64,000 nt of DNA from Candidatus Bathyarchaeia archaeon (GCA_035283685.1 DATETJ010000002.1:570277-634276); one strand, 5' to 3'. Positions 1-8,554 are shown, counted from the stretch's first letter. A program made the numbers and translations. Notes: generated from the letters alone by a model not told the origin.

Positions 1-13
1 AGCGTGAAGTAGC

Positions 14-853
14 ATGGCTTTGGCTGAGCCGTTCAGCATGAAGCGATACTTACGCCCAGACTTGACGCTGCCCTTCTGTGTGGGCTGCGGCTGCGTCAAT
101 GTGGCGAGCAGTTTCTTGAGAGCGGCACATGAGCTCGGACACAAAGATTTGAGTAGATTCGTTTTCTGTAGCGGCATCGGCTGCTCCGCATGGATTCCAT
201 CACCTTATCTAATGGCTGATTCGCTTCACGTGCTTCACGGCAGAAGCATTCCAGTGGCTATGGGCGTCAAACTTATGCGCCCTGAATTGAACGTTGTCGT
301 GTTTGGTGGAGACGGCGACATCGCAGGCATCGGCTTAAGTCACCTCGTGCATGCAGCGCGCAGAAACTTGGACATAATGGTTGTAATGGTTAACAACATG
401 ATTTACGGCATGACCGGCGGACAGGTGGCGCCAACCACGCCGTATGGAATGAAGACCACAACTACGCCTTATGGCAACTTCGAATACTCTCTAGATACTG
501 CACGTTTGGTTGTTGCCGCAGGCGCCAGCTATGTGGCTCGCTGGACGACAGCCCATGGAGAGGAATTGACGCAATCCATGAAAAAGGCGATTACCACCAA
601 AGGCTTCGCTTTCATTGAAGCTGTCAGTCCATGTCCTACAGCGTTTGGAAGAAGAGTTGGACTTAAGGATGCTGCGGAGATGCTACGCTGGTTCAAAGAC
701 AACTCTATTCCATTGGATCAAGCGTCCACGATGACCGAGAAGGAACTTGAAGGCAAGATTGCGGTAGGCGAATACGTGCGTCGCGAGAAGCCAACATTAG
801 TAGACAATGTCTACAGGATTTTGAAGGAGGCGCAGAAAAGTGGCACAGCCTAG
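14..853 (+). CDS. korB: 2-oxoacid:ferredoxin oxidoreductase, beta subunit
   Basis: Thiamine-diphosphate subunit of a 2-oxoacid:ferredoxin oxidoreductase, which decarboxylates a 2-oxoacid (most likely 2-oxoglutarate) to acyl-CoA and reduces ferredoxin in the cytoplasm. The ThDP/Mg site is visible as GDGD (residues 99-102) followed by NN (127-128) and MTGGQ (133-137). Cysteines at 22, 25, 27, 52 and 57 are those expected to hold the iron-sulfur cluster of beta subunits. The 279-residue length is normal for KorB. The gamma-subunit gene follows with a 14-base overlap. The preceding stop at about positions 10-12 may be the end of the alpha gene, which lies outside the window. The KorB versus VorB/OorB choice rests on overall similarity, so the substrate is an inference. 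Confidence 0.88.
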   Translation: MALAEPFSMKRYLRPDLTLPFCVGCGCVNVASSFLRAAHELGHKDLSRFVFCSGIGCSAWIPSPYLMADSLHVLHGRSIPVAMGVKLMRPELNVVVFGGDGDIAGIGLSHLVHAARRNLDIMVVMVNNMIYGMTGGQVAPTTPYGMKTTTTPYGNFEYSLDTARLVVAAGASYVARWTTAHGEELTQSMKKAITTKGFAFIEAVSPCPTAFGRRVGLKDAAEMLRWFKDNSIPLDQASTMTEKELEGKIAVGEYVRREKPTLVDNVYRILKEAQKSGTA

Positions 854-1379
854 AAAAACCGAGATTCGAATTGCAGGGCTAGGCGGACAAGGCGTAGTGC
901 TAGCTGGGCACATACTGAGCAAGGCAGCAGTCAAAGACGGCTTACACGTGGTGCAAACCCAAAGCTACGGCGCCGAAGCCAGAGGAAGCGCAGCCAAAAG
1001 TGAAGTCATTATTTCAACCGAGAAAGTCGGTTTTCCCATGGTGAGAAAAAGCGACGTGCTGGTTGCAATGAGCCAGACGGCTCTCGACAAGCATTTGAAA
1101 GATCTTAAAGAAGACGGAGTCCTAATCGTAGATACGAGCATCGTTAAGCAGCTACCTCATGTAAATGCTAAGATAGTCAAAGTGGAAGCGACGGAAAAAG
1201 CGGAGACTGAACTCAAGTCGCGAATGTATGCGAACATGGTTATGCTTGGCGTAATCATCAAAACAACCGAACTAGTCGCCCGAGATTCAGTGGAGAAGGC
1301 GATCAAAGAGACCTTCTCAGGAGAGGCTGCTGAGACGAACATTCTGGCTTACAAGTTAGGGTTAAGTCTTGCCAAGTGA
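840..1379 (+). CDS. korC: 2-oxoacid:ferredoxin oxidoreductase, gamma subunit
   Basis: Gamma subunit of the same enzyme as the preceding gene. The N-terminus carries the family signature IRIAGLGGQGVVLAG followed by QTQSYGAEARGS, typical of the gamma domain of pyruvate and ketoacid ferredoxin oxidoreductases. The 179-residue length is typical of a stand-alone gamma subunit. The start is a GTG inside the last codons of korB, with a clear AAGGAGG ribosome binding site about 10 bases upstream, so the two genes are translationally coupled. No iron-sulfur ferredoxin domain is fused and no delta gene follows, consistent with the KorABC-type arrangement. Confidence 0.88.
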   Translation: MAQPRKTEIRIAGLGGQGVVLAGHILSKAAVKDGLHVVQTQSYGAEARGSAAKSEVIISTEKVGFPMVRKSDVLVAMSQTALDKHLKDLKEDGVLIVDTSIVKQLPHVNAKIVKVEATEKAETELKSRMYANMVMLGVIIKTTELVARDSVEKAIKETFSGEAAETNILAYKLGLSLAK

Positions 1380-1389
1380 TTGCAGGCGA

Positions 1390-1845
1390 TTAGGCTCGTC
1401 TTTCTCTTCTCAGAAAATCACCAATGTCTGAAACATTTCGAACGACAACTTGATTCCTGTCTTCCTTCACTTCGAGACTGTGTAAGATTCTGCCGAAGCC
1501 AAGGCACTCGCCATGCTGGTTCACAACCAATGTGTACGCGCTTTTCTTCTTTGAGCCGACAACTTTCAGTATTCCTCGCCTGAAAATGTCTCTCCCAACT
1601 GTGAACAACCATTCCGATTTCTGATCAACCATAACTCTGTTTGCATCGTTCCGTGAGGCAATCATTCTCAACAGGTTGAAACTTGGAAAGAAGACTCCGC
1701 GCTTGACTTTTCCAAGATAGGTTCCAGCATAGAAGAAGTCTTTGGACACGAACCGCTTCATTTGTTGGCTTAAGAGAAAATATCTGCCTCGATTTTCAAC
1801 AGATAAGCTCTCATCCCATGTCAGGCTTGCGCCAAACCGCCTCAC
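1390..1845 (-). CDS. NIP7-like ribosome biogenesis protein (PUA domain)
   Basis: About 151 residues, matching the NIP7 family of archaea and eukaryotes, which binds pre-rRNA through a C-terminal PUA domain during large-subunit maturation. The N-terminal alpha/beta part contains the FYAGTYLGKV block corresponding to the VSVGTCFGKF region of NIP7. The PUA part has a GRDIFRRGI segment, then GECLGFGRI and a terminal VSDIGDFLRRE. It follows the RNA methyltransferase gene in the same frame, 24 bases after its stop, so it is probably coupled to it. The start is uncertain: GTG at 1845 is the only standard start after that stop, though an ATT four codons earlier would add a few plausible residues. Confidence 0.75.
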   Translation of the reverse strand: MRRFGASLTWDESLSVENRGRYFLLSQQMKRFVSKDFFYAGTYLGKVKRGVFFPSFNLLRMIASRNDANRVMVDQKSEWLFTVGRDIFRRGILKVVGSKKKSAYTLVVNQHGECLGFGRILHSLEVKEDRNQVVVRNVSDIGDFLRRERRA

Positions 1846-1869
1846 AAAGTCAATTATCGGCTTCGTTCT

Positions 1870-2754
1870 TCACACTCGCTTCTTAAGTTTACAGACGAAA
1901 AAGCCTTGAGTTTGCCCAGGCCATATTCTCTTGCAGCTTGCCACTGTGCTGGCAACCCTTTTTCCAAAAATGCTCGTAGGCGCCGTCTCTCCGTAGCATT
2001 CAACTGGCTCAGCTTGAAGCTCAAGGTGTTCTGTAGCCCAGTCGATGTTCAATTCGTTCTCTTCGGGCTCTAAGCTGCAAGTGGAATAGACGATCTCGCC
2101 GTCATCATTGAGGATCGCCTCCGCTTCAGTCAAGATCTGTCTCTGCAGCGCCGCGTTTCTCTTCACGTCTTCGATTGTTCTTCTCGTGAACCATTCTTTG
2201 TCTGTGGCGAAGTTGCCTGAGCATGGAACGTCGAGCAGTATTCGGTCAAACTTGATTTTCAGCTGAGATGCATGTCTTGCATCCATGTGACACACGATTG
2301 TGTTCTCGACACGGCATCGTTCCAGATGGTTCGAGAGCGGGGTTAATCTTCGTTTGTCAACGTCCAGAGCGAATATTACGCCTGTATTATGCATCAAGTC
2401 TGCCAGTTGAATGGTTTTGCCTCCTGGAGCCGCACAAGCATCAAGAACAGTTTTGTCCTTCAGGTCGCTGAACAGTGTTGCTGGAATCTGGGCAGCAGCT
2501 TCCTGAATCGAATAGTGTCCGATAAGATATTCACTTGTGGCTCCAACTGAGAACGCAGACTTGCGCACCCAATGGGCATGTGGCACAAAAGAAACCGGTT
2601 CCAGCTCGATTCCGCGAGATTCGAGTCTCCTCACAGTGTCAGCTTCTTTAGCGTTTGTGATGTTGATTCTGATTGCCTGTTTCAACTCGACTGGTCGGTA
2701 TTCCCAGCCTAGTTTGCTATATCGATCGACAAAGAATTGTTTGCCTGACATCAA
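1870..2754 (-). CDS. RNA cytosine-C5 methyltransferase, NOL1/NOP2/Sun family
   Basis: SAM-dependent m5C methyltransferase acting on tRNA or rRNA. Visible motifs are the SAM-binding DACAAPGGKT, the motif IV loop LLDVPCSGNF, and the catalytic-cysteine motif YSTCSLEPEENE; the two-cysteine mechanism is known for the family. At 294 residues it is near the compact archaeal size, with a short N-terminal extension before the catalytic core. It sits immediately upstream of the NIP7-like gene on the same strand, a sensible pairing since both act on rRNA maturation. Whether it modifies tRNA (Trm4-like) or rRNA cannot be told from sequence alone. Confidence 0.87.
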   Translation of the reverse strand: MMSGKQFFVDRYSKLGWEYRPVELKQAIRINITNAKEADTVRRLESRGIELEPVSFVPHAHWVRKSAFSVGATSEYLIGHYSIQEAAAQIPATLFSDLKDKTVLDACAAPGGKTIQLADLMHNTGVIFALDVDKRRLTPLSNHLERCRVENTIVCHMDARHASQLKIKFDRILLDVPCSGNFATDKEWFTRRTIEDVKRNAALQRQILTEAEAILNDDGEIVYSTCSLEPEENELNIDWATEHLELQAEPVECYGETAPTSIFGKRVASTVASCKRIWPGQTQGFFVCKLKKRV

Positions 2755-2810
2755 CGATTAGGGTAGTCTGTGGTCATAAAAATCTTGGCGTGTCTGACAC
2801 GACAGTTTTC

Positions 2811-3731
2811 TCAGTTTTGCAATTGGCTAATTGCGTCCTTTGTCGTGGAAACTGATTTTTCAAGTTGTTTGTGTGTTTCGGGTTTGAGCTTGAGCTGCAG
2901 AATCATTTCAACACCGTTTCTTCCTAGAACAACGGGTACGCCGATGGATACATCAGAGAAGCCGTATTCGCCTTGCAGATTTGTGGAGACGCTCATGACT
3001 CGGTTGCGTCCTCTCAGAACTGCGTCTACCATTATGGCTATCACTACCCCGGGTGCGTGTGTTGTGGCGCCTTTCAGTTTGATGACGTCGGCACCTGAGG
3101 TTTTCGTTAGGTTCACAATTTTGTCAATCTGCTCTCTTGTGAGCAATTCAGTTATAGGTATTCCTGACACCGAGGCGCATTCCACTAGCGGAACCATGGA
3201 GTCGCCGTGTTCACCTATAACCAAAGCGCGAACATCTTCCCTCGACACGCCCAGTTCCATTGCAATGTAAGACCTGAAGCGCATTGTGTCAAGGATGTTG
3301 CCCATGCCGAAAACTCGATTTCTTTCGAAACCCGACTCTTTGTACGCCACATAAGTCATGACGTCAACAGGATTAGTTACAACCATAAGCTTGCAATCAG
3401 GCGCGTACCGTGCGATTTCTTTTGCAGCCGACCTTACAATCTTTGCGTTCTCGTTCATGAGATCAAGGCGACTCATCCCAGACTTTCTACCCGCGCCCGC
3501 AACTAGAACCACAACATCTGAACCTGCAATCCGCCTGAAGTCACTTGTGCCCACAACTCTGCCATCAAATTCAATAGCCGGTGCAGCCTGCATCATATCC
3601 AGCGCTTCGCCCTTAGCTAGGTCCTCGGAAACGTCCACTAATACGACATCGCTGATTCTGAACCTCAAAATATCAAACGCCGCAGCAGTTCCAACTTTAC
3701 CTGCACCTATGATCGAAATCATTGCCTTCAT
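2811..3731 (-). CDS. mdh: Malate dehydrogenase (LDH/MDH superfamily)
   Basis: NAD(P)-dependent interconversion of malate and oxaloacetate. The Rossmann motif GAGKVG opens the protein and VLVDVSE places an acidic residue at the end of beta-2, favouring NAD. The substrate loop RKSGMSR, with arginine at the discriminating position, marks it as malate rather than lactate dehydrogenase. TNPVDVMTY and the catalytic-histidine motif GEHGDSMVP are intact. The reading frame is open for 42 more codons upstream, but ATG at 3731 directly follows an AAAGGAG ribosome binding site and gives the usual length of about 306 residues. ATG at 3722 is a close alternative with more normal spacing. Confidence 0.88.
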   Translation of the reverse strand: MKAMISIIGAGKVGTAAAFDILRFRISDVVLVDVSEDLAKGEALDMMQAAPAIEFDGRVVGTSDFRRIAGSDVVVLVAGAGRKSGMSRLDLMNENAKIVRSAAKEIARYAPDCKLMVVTNPVDVMTYVAYKESGFERNRVFGMGNILDTMRFRSYIAMELGVSREDVRALVIGEHGDSMVPLVECASVSGIPITELLTREQIDKIVNLTKTSGADVIKLKGATTHAPGVVIAIMVDAVLRGRNRVMSVSTNLQGEYGFSDVSIGVPVVLGRNGVEMILQLKLKPETHKQLEKSVSTTKDAISQLQN

Positions 3732-3788
3732 CGCTCCTTTGGCTTGAGAGCCTTCTATGAACAAGTCTCGATTATTTGGTTTACGTTT

Positions 3789-3971
3789 ACGTTCATCGAA
3801 AAACTCGAAAGGGACTACCTCGCCGCAAAGAAACTCTTCATCAAACACGGACGCCAAGTGGACGCAGGCACTCTTCTGATACTAAACAACTTAATCGAAT
3901 TCATGGAACAAGCAGCAGACGTATGCGCTGACACAGCTGACTACATAACCATACTCGCAAGCCAAGGCTGA
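3789..3971 (+). pseudogene. C-terminal remnant of a DUF47/PhoU-like protein
   Basis: About 60 residues resembling only the last helices of DUF47 proteins, which accompany archaeal phosphate transporters and are usually around 200-220 residues. The readable part runs from FIEKLERD through VDAGTLLILNNLIEFMEQAADVCADTADYITIL to a stop. The pattern of a charged helix, then LL..LIE.ME.AAD...DTADYI, is the characteristic ending of that family. The frame upstream runs into the divergent malate dehydrogenase promoter and shows no family resemblance, so the N-terminal two thirds are missing. I call it a decayed fragment. A genuine short protein cannot be excluded. Confidence 0.42.
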
Positions 3972-4100
3972 ACCACAGGCGTGCTCGAAAACCAGCAAGA
4001 CACGCTATGACACCAACCTTCACTCAACCATACTCAGCACCGCAGTGAAGGTCACAGGGAATAAACATACTCCTTCTCTCGAAAGTCTCCCCATCGCAGC

Positions 4101-4276
4101 CGCAGCTTTCCAACCCAACATAGAAGTAGTAGTCAACGTACACGCGGCGCTGACGACTACTTCTGAGCAAAGCCAGCTCGGTATTATAACCTGTTCTAAG
4201 CCCAAATTAATAACATCTGAAACAAAAACAGCCACAAACAGTCTGCGCTTCCATGTTCAACCACAACTGTCCAAGC
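4101..4276 (+). repeat. Dispersed palindromic repeat, copy A
   Basis: About 176 bases homologous to 11476-11732 on the opposite strand, with an internal gap of roughly 75 bases. It contains two inverted repeats. One pairs AGAAGTAGTAGTC (from 4131) with GACGACTACTTCT about 17 bases later. The other is an AT-rich palindrome centred near 4195, with arms GTATTATAA and TTAATAAC, followed by ATCTGAAAC. The AT-rich palindrome also recurs near 8860 and 33025. A non-autonomous mobile element, a recombination relic or a structured RNA are all possible. Confidence 0.65.
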
Positions 4277-4364
4277 CTTCCCGCAGCCTCCAACATTCTG
4301 AATGATGTCGTCATCTGGAACAGCTGTTACGACAAGGTGCACATAGCTTCAGCATAAACTGGTT

Positions 4365-4396
4365 GAAGAAGGCATAAGGGGCATACCGCCTTCTTC
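4365..4396. other. Hairpin associated with repeat family
   Basis: GAAGAAGGC (4365-4373) pairs perfectly with GCCTTCTTC (4388-4396) around a 14-base loop, ATAAGGGGCATACC. The reverse complement of the hairpin at 8801-8833 has almost the same stem and loop (GAAGAAGG.ATAAGGGGC), so this is a shared element and not chance. It could act as a transcript end for one strand, but no gene stops immediately before it on either strand. Confidence 0.5.
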
Positions 4397-4673
4397 TTGT
4401 GAAATCTCTCTTCCCGCACAGCGCCCATCAACATAGGCAAACGTCACGATTGGCAACATTAATGGTGCCTTTTAGCAACATTGAAAGTCACCATAAAACA
4501 CGAGTCAACAGCCTCAGAAACACCATTCAGAAACCCGAACAGTCCCCAAGAAACAAACTGAAAAGCAGAACTTTCACCGCAAAAAAATTTTCAACGCTCA
4601 TACTAACCCTCTCCTCCCTGACTTCCGCATACAAACAACACTTAAATCCGACACAACACACAGCCACCATACG

Positions 4674-5534
4674 ATGACGCTACTCAGACCCTTCGACCCA
4701 TGGCGCTCACCGCTCTGCACCTGCCTCAACAAACTAACCTTCAACCCATACACAGGCTGCGACCACAAATGCATCTACTGCTACGCCACCAGCTACGTCC
4801 CACACTTCTACAACTGCCGACCCAAAACAGACCTACTGAAACGACTCAAAACGGAAGCCCAACGACTCAACGGGCAACTCATCTCCATCGCCAACTCCAG
4901 CGACCCCTACCCAACAATAGAAAAAACCCTACAACTAACCCGCCAATGCCTCAAAACCTTATCAAACCAAAACTGCCGCATCCAAATCATAACCAAATCA
5001 AACCTAGTCACAAGAGACACAGACATCCTACAAAAAACCCAATCAGCAGTAGCCTTCACCATAACCACGGACAATGACGCCTTAGCCAAACAACTCGAAC
5101 CCAACGCACCACCACCCTCACAAAGAATGCGAGCAATAGAAACCTTAACCCAGAGAGGCATCCCCGTATGCGTCAGAATAGACCCAATCATACCCTCCCT
5201 AAACGACAATTCAGCAGACCTCATCAAAACACTCGCTACACTAGGCGTCAAACACGTAACAAGCTCAACCTACAAAATCAAACAGGACAACTGGAAACGC
5301 TTCAGGCAAGTCTTCCCCCCAACCGCCCAACAGCTGGCACCACTCTACTTCAAAAGAGGCGAAAAAATGGGCGGATACCGATACCTACCAGCAAAACTCC
5401 GATACAACATACTGAAAGGCATCAGGGAGCAAACAACGCAGGCAGGAATGACCTTTGGAACATGCAGGGAAGGCTTTCCACAGCTAAACACAGCCACATG
5501 CGACGGCGCCGAATACTGCCAACATCAACGCTAA
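4674..5534 (+). CDS. Radical SAM protein, SPL/Rv2578c-like family
   Basis: The 4Fe-4S cluster and SAM binding motif CDHKCIYCY (CxxxCxxC) is at residues 29-36, preceded by LTFNPYTGC, as in the COG1533 'DNA repair photolyase-like' radical SAM family. The 286-residue length is typical. SNSSDPY-like and TKS motifs of the barrel are seen as IANSSDPYP and IITKSN. Three further cysteines lie in the last 30 residues (TCREGF, ATCDGAEYC) and could ligate a second metal centre. The substrate is unknown; spore photoproduct repair is not implied. The stop overlaps the convergent aquaporin gene by four bases. The coding strand is strikingly rich in A and C. Confidence 0.78.
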   Translation: MTLLRPFDPWRSPLCTCLNKLTFNPYTGCDHKCIYCYATSYVPHFYNCRPKTDLLKRLKTEAQRLNGQLISIANSSDPYPTIEKTLQLTRQCLKTLSNQNCRIQIITKSNLVTRDTDILQKTQSAVAFTITTDNDALAKQLEPNAPPPSQRMRAIETLTQRGIPVCVRIDPIIPSLNDNSADLIKTLATLGVKHVTSSTYKIKQDNWKRFRQVFPPTAQQLAPLYFKRGEKMGGYRYLPAKLRYNILKGIREQTTQAGMTFGTCREGFPQLNTATCDGAEYCQHQR

Positions 5535-6241
5535 GCCGATTTCTGTCCGTTGACCATGAGACGCCAGACAGCCGCTGCTAATAGTCCACCAAGAATAGGC
5601 GCAACCCAAAACAGCCACAATTGACTCAAGGCTGTGCCACCTGCAATCAATGCTGGACCCAAGCTTCTCGCAGGGTTCACCGATGTGCCCGTCACAGGAA
5701 TCCCAACTAAGTGGATGAGGACTAGGCTTAGCCCGATTGAGATTCCAGCGAAGTCCTTAGGCGCCTTCTCGCTGGTAGACCCCAAGATAACAAGTAGGAA
5801 AATAAACGTGAGCACTACCTCGGCAATGAAAGCTGAGCGCATGGAGAATCGGCCCGGCGAAGCCGCATCGTATCCGTTCTGACCCAGACCGCCAGTGGCT
5901 AGGGTGTATCCCGGCATGCCAAGCGCGATCACGTACAAGACCCCAGCTGCAACTAATGCGCCCACACACTGCATAGCTATGTAGATTGCAGTGTCTTTCG
6001 CCTTCATTTTACCCGCGGCTAACATCGAAATAGACACAGCTGGATTAATGTGGCATCCCGAAATTCCTCCGATCGCATAGGCCATAGCCAACACCGAAAG
6101 TCCAAAAGCAAACGAGATTCCCACAAAACCTATGTATCTGCCAGCCAACACGGCGCTTCCGCAGCCCAAGAGAACGAGGACAAATGTGCCAAGCAATTCG
6201 GCAAAGTACTTTTTCGCTTCGCTCACCGTCATCATGCCCAC
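5531..6241 (-). CDS. Aquaporin (MIP family)
   Basis: Six-helix channel of 236 residues with both half-helix motifs: HINPAVS near residue 67 and SVNPARS near residue 188. The stretch IHLVGIPVTGTSVNPARS, with histidine in helix 5 and arginine after the second NPA, matches the narrow aromatic/arginine filter of water-selective AqpZ/AqpM channels and not glycerol facilitators. The gene starts with MGMM, so the exact first codon is ambiguous by three positions. It converges with the radical SAM gene, sharing four bases at the 3' ends. Confidence 0.9.
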   Translation of the reverse strand: MGMMTVSEAKKYFAELLGTFVLVLLGCGSAVLAGRYIGFVGISFAFGLSVLAMAYAIGGISGCHINPAVSISMLAAGKMKAKDTAIYIAMQCVGALVAAGVLYVIALGMPGYTLATGGLGQNGYDAASPGRFSMRSAFIAEVVLTFIFLLVILGSTSEKAPKDFAGISIGLSLVLIHLVGIPVTGTSVNPARSLGPALIAGGTALSQLWLFWVAPILGGLLAAAVWRLMVNGQKSA

Positions 6242-6340
6242 ATACCTCGCAAGTCTCAGATAAAGTGCAGTTTGATTTTCAGTTGACCTCCAGACTTTAT
6301 ATGAGTTTCCATGCCTAAAGCAGCAAAATGCTAAAGGCAG

Positions 6341-8554
6341 TTACGGTTCGTCTATGAATTTGCTGGCCACAGGAATTTCAGGCGGAAGTCCACGCCTCTT
6401 CCTTATTTCCCGTATGATTACATGGGCGGTGCTAGCAGGGATTTTTTCCCAGTGGTCGAGGGTTGATTGCCAGAACGCGTGGCCTGACGTGGCTGAACGC
6501 ATTTCGGCGGCTAAACCGAAGGTTTGGCGTACAGGTATATAGCCTACTATGTTGTTTATTGGGCCTTTCTGCTCTGACGCTGTAATTCTGCCTTTTTGTC
6601 TGGTTATTATGCTGCTGACTTGGCCTACCCACTGCGTCGGCGCTGTGATGTTGATTTTGAATATGGGTTCGACTAGTGAGGCTTTGGCTGTTAGAAACGA
6701 TCCTAGTATGGCTCTTCGGGTTGCTGGCACGAGTTGGGCTGGACCATGGTGAGCTGGGTCTTCGTGCAGTTGGGCGTCTATTAGTTTTGCTTTTATGCCT
6801 CGGATGGGTTCTTCGCATAAGGGTCCGTTTTGGCAAGCCCATTTGAAGCCTGATATTATCGTGTCTCGCGTTTCGTGTGTAAATTGGATGCTTTTGGCTT
6901 CGTTTACGAGGATGTTCTTGTGCTGTTCAATTGCCCAGACGTTTTCTGCTTCAGCTGTTGTCCAGTTTGCTTTTTTCTGGAGTGTGGTTGAGATTTGTCG
7001 TGGGTTGGTGTCTTCTGTAAGTTCGCTTTTTTCGATGAGTTCGATTACGTTGTCTTCCAATGGTTGGACTTGTATGATGAGTTTGTTGAGTTTGTTGGGG
7101 CTTTTGGCTTGGGCTGCTATGCCTTTTGCTGTGACGCTTTCGCGGTAGACTACTATGGGTTTGCCTGTGATGATTTCGAGGTCGCCGCCTGCGTAGTCTC
7201 GTAGGAATTTTGTGGCTATTTCGAGGTGGAGTTCGCCTATGCCGCTGAGTAAGTATTCGCCGGTTTCTTTGCTTATGGTTGCTGTGAGGTTTGGGTCTTC
7301 GATGGTGAGGCGTTGCATGGCTTCGGTTAGGCGGGGTAGGTCTTTGGGGTGGGTGGGTTCTAGGGCTATGGTGATTACGGGTTCGGAGATGTATCGGATG
7401 TGTTCGAAGGGTATCATTGTGTCTTTGTGGCTGTTGTCGACTAGGGTTTCGCCTGTTCTGGCTTGCTCTATGCCTAGGAGTGCAGCTATGTTGCCTGCGT
7501 TGATTTGGTCAACGATTTCGCGTATTGCGCCCATGTACATTGAGACTTGTTGTACGCGGTGGTTTTTTTTGGCTTCGACTAGGTAGATCTCGTTGCCTGC
7601 TGTGACCTTGCCTGAGAAGAGTCGTCCTGTAGCTATTAAGCCTGCGTGTGGATCCGTCTGTGTCATAGTTACGCACATGACTGTGGGTCCTGTGTCTGTG
7701 CAGTTGAGCATGGCTTGTCCTATTTCTGTGTCTAGGTTGCCTGTCCAGATTTTTGGTAAGCGATACTGCTGTGCTGTGATTGGGTTTGGTAGGTGGTTGA
7801 CTACCATGTTCAATATGGCGTTGTGTAATGGTATGGTTTCAGCGAGTTGTTCGACTGTGTTTTTTTGGTAGGCGTTGATTATGTCGTTGAATTTGATGTT
7901 TTTTTGTTGTGCTATGCCTAGTGTGAAGCCCCATTTGTGCAGGGCTGAGCCGAAGGCTACTGTGTCTTTCGCTGGGTCTACTTTCCATTTTTCTTGGTGT
8001 TCTGGTTCTGCGTAGAGTGTGATGAGGTTGTTGAAGTCGTTTATTATGTGTGTTAGTTTTTTTTGTATGTCGGTTGTTGTGAGTCGGAGTTCTTTGATTA
8101 GGCGGTCTATTTTGTTTATGTAGAGCACTGGGCGGACTCGTTCGTTTAGTGCTTGTCTGGTTACGGTTTCTGTTTGGACCATTATTTCTTCGACTGCGTC
8201 TACGACTATGATGGCTCCGTCGGTGGCTCTTAGTGCTCGGGTTACTTTGCCTGTGAAGTCTACGTGTCCGGGTGTGTCGATTAGGTTGATTACGTAGGCT
8301 GTGCCCGGTTCCTCATGCAGTAGGCTTATGTTGGCGGTTTTGATTGTTATGCCTCTTTTTTGTTCTTCCTCTAGGTAGTCTAGGGCTCGGGCGGTTCCTG
8401 CTATTTTTGGTGAGAGTAAGCCGGCTTCGGCTAGTAGGCTGTCGGTCATGGTGGTTTTGCCGTGGTCTATGTGGGCTATGATGCCTATGTTGCGTATGTT
8501 TTGTTTGTGGCTCATGAGGCGTAGTATGTCTGTGGTCTGCTTGAATCGTGGCAT
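6341..8554 (-). CDS. Translation elongation factor 2, paralog 1
   Basis: GTPase that translocates tRNA and mRNA through the ribosome. The frame is open further upstream, but ATG at 8554 gives the usual archaeal N-terminus and about 737 residues. GTPase motifs are AHIDHGKTT, switch I RGITI, DTPGHVDF and NKID. In domain IV the loop QLHEDPAHHGPAQ keeps the histidine that becomes diphthamide, but the residue after it is His where Arg is usual. AKSPNKLNK corresponds to the SPNKHN loop. A second EF-2 lies at 19500-21719. This copy has the canonical switch I, so it is a plausible main translational factor. Confidence 0.9.
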   Translation of the reverse strand: MPRFKQTTDILRLMSHKQNIRNIGIIAHIDHGKTTMTDSLLAEAGLLSPKIAGTARALDYLEEEQKRGITIKTANISLLHEEPGTAYVINLIDTPGHVDFTGKVTRALRATDGAIIVVDAVEEIMVQTETVTRQALNERVRPVLYINKIDRLIKELRLTTTDIQKKLTHIINDFNNLITLYAEPEHQEKWKVDPAKDTVAFGSALHKWGFTLGIAQQKNIKFNDIINAYQKNTVEQLAETIPLHNAILNMVVNHLPNPITAQQYRLPKIWTGNLDTEIGQAMLNCTDTGPTVMCVTMTQTDPHAGLIATGRLFSGKVTAGNEIYLVEAKKNHRVQQVSMYMGAIREIVDQINAGNIAALLGIEQARTGETLVDNSHKDTMIPFEHIRYISEPVITIALEPTHPKDLPRLTEAMQRLTIEDPNLTATISKETGEYLLSGIGELHLEIATKFLRDYAGGDLEIITGKPIVVYRESVTAKGIAAQAKSPNKLNKLIIQVQPLEDNVIELIEKSELTEDTNPRQISTTLQKKANWTTAEAENVWAIEQHKNILVNEAKSIQFTHETRDTIISGFKWACQNGPLCEEPIRGIKAKLIDAQLHEDPAHHGPAQLVPATRRAILGSFLTAKASLVEPIFKINITAPTQWVGQVSSIITRQKGRITASEQKGPINNIVGYIPVRQTFGLAAEMRSATSGHAFWQSTLDHWEKIPASTAHVIIREIRKRRGLPPEIPVASKFIDEP

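Larger units (their letters stand above)
3972..4673. other. Intergenic stretch with repeat copy A and a hairpin
   Basis: About 700 bases without a convincing gene. Short open frames here lack coding character: they are His/Gln/Thr-rich products of an A/C-rich strand. The stretch contains one member of a dispersed repeat family (4101-4276) and a perfect-arm hairpin (4365-4396), both listed separately. The remainder shows no feature I can name. Confidence 0.5.

Noticed and set aside
4045..4305. ORF through repeat copy A
   Set aside because: It shares peptide sequence with frames through copy B because the DNA is repeated; it has no start signal and breaks at the AT-rich palindrome.
4399..4677. 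92-residue plus-strand ORF overlapping the radical SAM start by ATGA
   Set aside because: The overlap looks like coupling, but the product is His/Thr/Ser low-complexity from an A/C-rich strand, with no ribosome binding site and part of it in the hairpin region.
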